From a virus: a DNA stretch of 27,543 bases. The DNA lies in IMG/VR virus record IMGVR_UViG_3300009329_000265, positions 1 to 27,543 of that record. One strand, given 5' to 3'. This document shows, one piece after another, positions 24,275 through 27,543 of the stretch. The position numbers and the translations under genes are program-made. The notes beneath the pieces are model-generated. The model was not told the DNA's origin. It made no database searches and saw only the letters and a program-made list of their open reading frames with translations. Within the stretch, counting starts at the first letter, position 1. Each line of letters begins with the position of its first letter.

Positions 24275-24383
24275 TTTTTATCACCTTCCTTTTTCGCTGT
24301 TTGCAGTTTGCCTCCAGAAGCCTGTCCTGGTTATACCAACTAAGCCCTTTGTAAAGTTTCTTTAACCCTTTGGTGACCTTCAT
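24261..24383 (-). CDS. 40-aa basic peptide, unknown
   Basis: A short gene between the 91-aa unknown and the winged-helix gene. ATG at 24383 overlaps the upstream stop (ATGA), an AGGAGG lies 11 bases before it, and its end overlaps the next start by 14 bases. The product has parts KGLKKLYKGLSWYNQDRLL and KQRKRKVIKNEKR, so it is strongly basic. Tight coupling on both sides is the main evidence. Function is unknown. Confidence 0.55.
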   Translation of the reverse strand: MKVTKGLKKLYKGLSWYNQDRLLEANCKQRKRKVIKNEKR

Positions 24384-24655
24384 AATTCGTCCTGCCTCCT
24401 TATTCTTTCCACGGTAAACTTATCCTCACCGAGTTTGCGGGTCATCAAGCCGATAAATATTTGAGCGATATATTCGCCGACCTCACTTGAGGCATCGATA
24501 ACCGCCTTATCATTCGTAGCCAGATACCCTGCATGAAGCCTTACCTTGGCCTGGCCAAAGGTGTATTCGGCAGTCTCGATTGCCCGGGCTATCTGCTTCT
24601 CGATAGCTTTTTTGCCTATACTTTCGTGGAATTTGAATTTGCATACATCGGTCAT
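24380..24655 (-). CDS. 91-aa early protein, unknown
   Basis: I chose the ATG at 24655 since GAGGAG lies 7 bases upstream; the frame is open five codons further. The product has a helical part (ESIGKKAIEKQIARAIETAEYTFG) and a mixed part (VRLHAGYLATNDKAVIDASSEVGEYIAQIFIGLMTRKLGEDKFTVERI). It is the first gene after the 34-bp control element and heads the replication operon. The family is not recognised. Confidence 0.7.
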   Translation of the reverse strand: MTDVCKFKFHESIGKKAIEKQIARAIETAEYTFGQAKVRLHAGYLATNDKAVIDASSEVGEYIAQIFIGLMTRKLGEDKFTVERIRRQDEL

Positions 24656-24671
24656 CTTGAATCTCCTCACT

Positions 24672-24705
24672 GCGTATATACAGATTTCATCGCCAAAGTG
24701 TGACA
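24672..24705 (-). promoter_or_regulatory. 34-bp early control element, copy 1
   Basis: Minus strand ends with AAATCTGTATATACGC and begins TGTCACACTTTGG. It matches copy 2 at 28 of 34 positions by eye and lies exactly 16 bases before the ATG at 24655, the same distance as copy 2 from its gene. The core GTATATAC is a palindrome, which suggests an operator. TGTATA could be a -10 with CTGTCA 18 bases upstream. Confidence 0.65.
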
Positions 24706-24722
24706 GCCTACTTCAAAAAAAA

Positions 24723-25286
24723 TTACAGGTAATCCTTAAGCCCTTCTTTTTCGAAAACCTCCCTGATCCTGGCTATCTCACGGTATAAATGCCTTCGGTG
24801 TTTTTTCATCTCCTTGCTGGCTTCGGTCACGCTTAGGCCGTCTTCGCCCAGCAACTTGCACAGTTTCTTTTGTTGTGGTGTTAATTTTTGGTATGCTTTG
24901 GAAAGTCCTATCTTGAGTCCTATATGGGTCTGCGGCGGGATGCTTTTGGTATCAGGGATTTTATCTTTTAAGGCAGGTTCGTCTTCGTCGTCGTTGAGGG
25001 GCTTATCCAAAGAGATGCTTTCGTAAATCGTCTTGCGTTTTTCCGCCGTTGCCTTCTCGACGATATTACCGAGCTTATTCCTGATGACCTTTGCCATGAA
25101 AGTCTGCTTCGACGCGTCCCGACCGGGGTCGTATTCATCCCGGACATCCAGCCAGTGGACGAGGCATTCCTGCAACAGGTCATCAAATCCTTCCCTCTCT
25201 AGACAGCTCCATGCTTTTCTGTACTCATCGATCAACCTCTTTGCGACAGCTATTTCCCAACTCTCAAATAGCCCTCCGTAATTCAA
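24723..25286 (-). CDS. sigma-70 family RNA polymerase sigma factor (phage-encoded)
   Basis: 187-aa protein with a two-domain sigma plan. Region 2 lies at about residues 14-85 (RLIDEYRKAW, DLLQECLVHWLDVRDEYDPG, FMAKVIRNKLGNIVEKATAEKRK). Region 4 lies at about 129-180, with LTPQQKKLCKLLGEDGLSVTEASKEM as helix-turn-helix and HRRHLYREIARIREVF as recognition part. No region 1 or 3 is evident, so it is ECF-like in size. It could switch transcription to late genes. The start is uncertain: TTG at 25286 has GGAGGT, but only 3 bases away. A run of eight T follows the stop on the minus strand. Confidence 0.75.
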   Translation of the reverse strand: MNYGGLFESWEIAVAKRLIDEYRKAWSCLEREGFDDLLQECLVHWLDVRDEYDPGRDASKQTFMAKVIRNKLGNIVEKATAEKRKTIYESISLDKPLNDDEDEPALKDKIPDTKSIPPQTHIGLKIGLSKAYQKLTPQQKKLCKLLGEDGLSVTEASKEMKKHRRHLYREIARIREVFEKEGLKDYL

Positions 25287-25301
25287 AACACCTCCCCCTT
25301 G

Positions 25302-25333
25302 ATTTCCCAAACGGAAATTGTCTTATCAGACAA
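25302..25333 (-). promoter_or_regulatory. two adjacent stem-loops in the leader of the sigma gene
   Basis: On the minus strand TTGTCT-GATA-AGACAA is followed at once by ATTTCC-GTTTG-GGAAAT; the stems touch at 25318. They lie just before the AAGGGGGAGGT ribosome site. They may control translation or transcript stability; a weak terminator is another option. Confidence 0.4.
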
Positions 25334-25377
25334 CGGGTGTTATGGGTTAGCCTCACGGAGGGCTGTCGAGAGTTGAA

Positions 25378-25596
25378 TTACTTGTGTTTTTTTATTTCTT
25401 TGGATATGTCATCAATGCCCAGTAGCTCTCTCTGAGTCGGCTCCCTGCCTAAAATGCCAGATAAAACTTTTATTATTGCCTTGCAGAGTTCGCCGTTCCG
25501 GAATTGTTTCTCCGATGCAGATGACTTTTGCGCGTAAACTATACGGATCCGGCCTCCGAATCGCTTATTGAAAATTGTGCTTATCCGCTGTCCCAT
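25378..25596 (-). CDS. 72-aa protein first in the early operon, unknown
   Basis: The open frame extends to 25659, but the ATG at 25596 has AGAGGTG 6 bases upstream and gives a 72-aa basic product: MGQRISTIFNKRFGGRIRIVY, then a helical C-terminal half (ELCKAIIKVLSGILGREPTQ, ELLGIDDISKEIKKHK). The gene is under copy 2 of the control element and next to the divergent recombinase, a usual position for a phage regulator. No clear helix-turn-helix is seen, so the role is open. Confidence 0.62.
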   Translation of the reverse strand: MGQRISTIFNKRFGGRIRIVYAQKSSASEKQFRNGELCKAIIKVLSGILGREPTQRELLGIDDISKEIKKHK

Positions 25597-25612
25597 ATTT
25601 TTCACCTCTACC

Positions 25613-25646
25613 GCGTATATACAGATTTCGTTTCCGAAATGAGACA
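25613..25646 (-). promoter_or_regulatory. 34-bp early control element, copy 2
   Basis: Same 3' part as copy 1 (GAAATCTGTATATACGC identical) and 16 bases before the ATG at 25596. TTGTCT overlaps the upstream end and could be a -35, with TGTATA 18 bases on. Inside it ATTTCG-4-CGAAAT forms an extra inverted repeat not found in copy 1. Confidence 0.65.
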
Positions 25647-25653
25647 ATTTTTT

Positions 25654-25687
25654 TCGCACACTTCAGCCAGAAAATCTGTATATACGG
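25654..25687 (+). promoter_or_regulatory. 34-bp early control element, copy 3, divergent
   Basis: Plus-strand copy ending AAATCTGTATATACGG and containing CACACTT as in copy 1; about 26 of 34 positions agree with copy 1 by eye. It is back to back with copy 2, 7 bases apart, and points to the recombinase gene 110 bases away. The core ATCTGTATATACGGAT is a near-perfect palindrome. Confidence 0.6.
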
Positions 25688-25715
25688 ATAGAACACCTCT
25701 ATTGTAGGTCACTTT

Positions 25716-25744
25716 TTGAGAGCGGGAAAAGCCCTTAATATAGC
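25716..25744 (+). promoter_or_regulatory. predicted recombinase promoter
   Basis: TTGAGA at 25716-25721, a 17-base spacer and TATAGC at 25739-25744. A second, weaker pair is TTGACT (25745-25750) with TATAGG after 15 bases. Either could transcribe the recombinase gene that begins at 25798. Confidence 0.4.
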
Positions 25745-25797
25745 TTGACTTATACATCTTTTTGTTATAGGGGTGTTGTTAAAAGAGAAGAATAATC

Positions 25798-27543
25798 ATG
25801 ATAAAGCACAACAAAAAAGCGGAGAAAAAACGATACATAATCTATACTCGCTGTTCCACCGACGACCAGGCGCAGGGCGACTTTACCACCCTTGACGCCC
25901 AGGCTTATCACTGCAAAAACATGCTGGACGCATTCGGGCATGAGCTCGCCGATATCGGAAAAAAAGGCGTGGTAATAGACGACGGTTATTCCGGCAAAGA
26001 CCTTAATCGTCCCGGCATCCAATCGATTCTCGACCATATAAACAAAAAGCGGTCGTTCGACGGAATTATCTTCTTCCGCCTCGACCGCTTAACCCGCAAT
26101 ACCCGGGACCTTTATTGGCTTATTGACTTATTCAGGGCCAAAGAGATCCATTTCGTATCGGTAAGAGAAAATCTCGACAGCTCAACCGCCATAGGCAGGG
26201 TAGTAATCGGCATACTCGGAATTTTGTCAGCTTTTGAACGGGAGCTCACCGGCGAGCGCGTGAAAGCTTCCTGCATAGCCAGGGTAAGGCAGGGTAAATG
26301 GGTGGGAGGCAACGTGCCTTTCGGCTATAAATTAATACCCAACGGCGATCCATTGCCGAACGGAAGACAGCCCCACAAAATCATCATCGATCCCGAAATA
26401 GGGCGTAAGATACGTTTCATCTGGGAAATGGCCGCGGACAACAAATCGCTTTATGATATCGCCAATGAATTGATACGCCGGGAAATAAAAACACCGCGCA
26501 AAAAAGTATGGCGCAAACAAACCGTGGCCTGGCTCATAAAAAATCCTTTCCATAAAGGCTACATAAAATACAGCGATGAACTTCACAAAGGCACGCATCC
26601 CGCTCTTGTGGATGAGAAACTCTGGGAGAAAGCAAATAAGATGCTGAGCATAAAAATGCCCGGGCACCGTTTCACCAAACGGCCCCGGGAATATATATAT
26701 CTTCTGGCGGGCATGCTCAAGTGCGGTAAATGCGGCAGTCATTATGTCTGCGAAAGCGGCAACGGCCATTCCGAAAAATTCTATTATTATGTATGTGGAA
26801 GGTCCAAACAGAAATTAGGCTGCGATGTATCTCGATTCTCTGCCAGAGGATTCGATAACGCATTGATCGATTATTTCAAACGGGCATCCAGGGACCAGGA
26901 GATAATCATAAAAGCAATCGGCGAGGCGATTCTGGATTCTCAGGTCAAATTGGAGCATCTCGAAAAACTAATCAAACCTCTGCAGAAGAAATTGGCAGGC
27001 GCCCGGGAAAAAGCGAATAAGCTTCTTGATCTGGCGATGAACGGCAAAGTATCGCAGGGCAAGACATACAAGGATAAGATGACGAAACTAGATGATGAGA
27101 TATTCAGGCTGGAAGACGAGCTGGAAAAACTGCAGGCGAAAAAGAGCGTTGCCCAGATAGCCGCGCATTCCGGAGAATTCCTGCACTCGAACCTCAAGCT
27201 CGCCATGCAATATATCGAACAGGCCCCTCCGGACGCGCAGAAGGCCCTGATAAGAGCCCTTATCAAAGAAATAATAGTTTATGATGACCAGATAGAGATC
27301 AAGATGTATATCGACCAGCCCGCCATGGAAAGTCTCTCCTGCACACTGCCAGCCGCAGAGCCCGGAAAACCTCCCAAAAATGAAAAACGCCCTACAGATA
27401 ACTGTAAGGCGTTAGTCCCCACTGCATCAAGCGGGTTTGGTTCGCCTGAGCGTCAAGGTTGGCTGCCCCGTCTGGATTCGAACCAGAAACAATTGATCCA
27501 GAGTCAATCGTGTTACCAATTACACCACAGGGCATTGCATTAG
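25798..27543 (+). CDS. large serine recombinase (phage integrase), C-terminal tail probably host-derived
   Basis: Site-specific recombinase for integration and excision. The catalytic Ser20 is in YTRCSTDDQ. The resolvase domain (to about 155) includes FRLDRLTR at 93-100 and FERELTGERVKA. The recombinase domain covers about 170-285 (GGNVPFGYK, KNPFHKGYIKYS). A zinc ribbon uses Cys309, Cys312, Cys333 and Cys342. A coiled coil spans about 380-450, followed by the conserved end IVYDDQIEIKMYID near 505. From residue 530 on the frame reads through a terminator hairpin and then antisense through a tRNA-Gln gene (WLPRLDSNQ), so the last 50 residues are probably an accident of the integration junction. 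It is the only phage gene on the plus strand. Confidence 0.92.
   Translation: MIKHNKKAEKKRYIIYTRCSTDDQAQGDFTTLDAQAYHCKNMLDAFGHELADIGKKGVVIDDGYSGKDLNRPGIQSILDHINKKRSFDGIIFFRLDRLTRNTRDLYWLIDLFRAKEIHFVSVRENLDSSTAIGRVVIGILGILSAFERELTGERVKASCIARVRQGKWVGGNVPFGYKLIPNGDPLPNGRQPHKIIIDPEIGRKIRFIWEMAADNKSLYDIANELIRREIKTPRKKVWRKQTVAWLIKNPFHKGYIKYSDELHKGTHPALVDEKLWEKANKMLSIKMPGHRFTKRPREYIYLLAGMLKCGKCGSHYVCESGNGHSEKFYYYVCGRSKQKLGCDVSRFSARGFDNALIDYFKRASRDQEIIIKAIGEAILDSQVKLEHLEKLIKPLQKKLAGAREKANKLLDLAMNGKVSQGKTYKDKMTKLDDEIFRLEDELEKLQAKKSVAQIAAHSGEFLHSNLKLAMQYIEQAPPDAQKALIRALIKEIIVYDDQIEIKMYIDQPAMESLSCTLPAAEPGKPPKNEKRPTDNCKALVPTASSGFGSPERQGWLPRLDSNQKQLIQSQSCYQLHHRALH
27386..27413 (-). terminator. rho-independent terminator of tRNA-Gln
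   Basis: Minus strand: AACGCC and TACAG arms pair with CTGTA and GGCGTT around an ATAA-type loop with one mismatch, followed by TTT and a further T run. It lies 46 bases downstream of the tRNA 3' end, inside the recombinase frame. Confidence 0.75.
27460..27534 (-). tRNA. tRNA-Gln (anticodon CTG)
   Basis: 75-base minus-strand tRNA with 7-bp acceptor stem TGCCCTG/CGGGGCA, D arm GTGTAATTGGTAACAC, anticodon stem ATTGA/TCAAT with loop CTCTGGA (anticodon CTG), T arm TCTGG-TTCGAAT-CCAGA, and an encoded GCCA end. It reads CAG codons. The coding strand is opposite to the recombinase, whose frame crosses the whole gene. Confidence 0.93.

Larger units (their letters stand above)
1..27385. mobile_element. 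lambda-like siphovirus prophage (partial; left end outside window)
   Basis: A continuous set of phage genes occupies the window: terminase, portal, protease, capsid, neck, tail chaperones, tape measure, tail tip, early genes and a serine recombinase. The right limit is inferred: a tRNA-Gln gene and its terminator begin near 27386 inside the recombinase reading frame, so the junction with host DNA is probably close to there. The left end, lysis genes and attL are not in the window. An actively replicating phage that carries a tRNA would look similar. Confidence 0.85.

Noticed and set aside
24672-25689. LexA (SOS) boxes
   Set aside because: The CTGTATATAC core resembles part of the enterobacterial LexA site but is too short, and the host group is unknown; kept only as a possible binder in the finding.
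25765-26037. Minus-strand open frame opposite the recombinase start
   Set aside because: It lies antisense to the resolvase domain with its strong catalytic motifs, and has no good ribosome site.
27423-27543. C-terminal functional domain of the recombinase
   Set aside because: The peptide is the antisense reading of a tRNA gene and its flank, not a protein domain.

Overview
The window is most of the late and early region of a lambda-like, long-tailed (siphovirus-type) phage, almost certainly a prophage. About 35 tightly packed genes run on the minus strand, from a regulatory region near 25.7 kb leftward to a tail-tip gene that runs off the left edge. A large serine recombinase runs the other way at the right edge and ends over a host-type tRNA-Gln gene. 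The host is a bacterium I cannot name: the Shine-Dalgarno sites are strong (AAGGAGG types) and the gene order is that of lambda, but nothing host-specific is visible apart from the tRNA. No rRNA or CRISPR array was seen.

Layout, in the direction of transcription. (1) Control region and early genes, 25.7-22.5 kb: a 72-aa unknown, a sigma-70-like factor, several small proteins, a winged-helix replication-type protein, a 50-aa membrane protein, a Trp-rich basic protein and an HNH nuclease. A 34-bp promoter- or operator-like element occurs three times here. (2) A 194-bp gap that may hold cos, then a ParB-domain DNA methyltransferase, the small and large terminase subunits and a zinc-ribbon protein. 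(3) A gap holding a minus-strand promoter followed by a strong terminator hairpin. (4) Head genes: gpW-like joining protein, portal, then four unusual genes (coiled-coil/beta protein, two unknowns and a beta-rich repeat protein), then a protease with a nested scaffold gene, a decoration-like protein and the major capsid protein. (5) Neck and tail: head-tail proteins, tail terminator, tail tube, G/GT assembly chaperones joined by a -1 frameshift at A AAA AAC, a short tape measure, then M, L, K and J homologues in lambda order.

Taken together, the terminase packages DNA, probably at a cos site with the HNH protein helping. Portal, protease, scaffold and capsid proteins build the head, and G/GT, tape measure and tube build a tail of perhaps 80 nm. 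M, L, K and J form the tail tip. Lysis genes, and any recognisable CI-type repressor, are not in the window.

The features most worth a second look are the triplicated control element paired with a phage sigma factor, the promoter-terminator cassette before gpW (a possible small RNA or attenuator), the four-gene cassette between portal and protease, and the recombinase tail that reads through a tRNA terminator and antisense tRNA.
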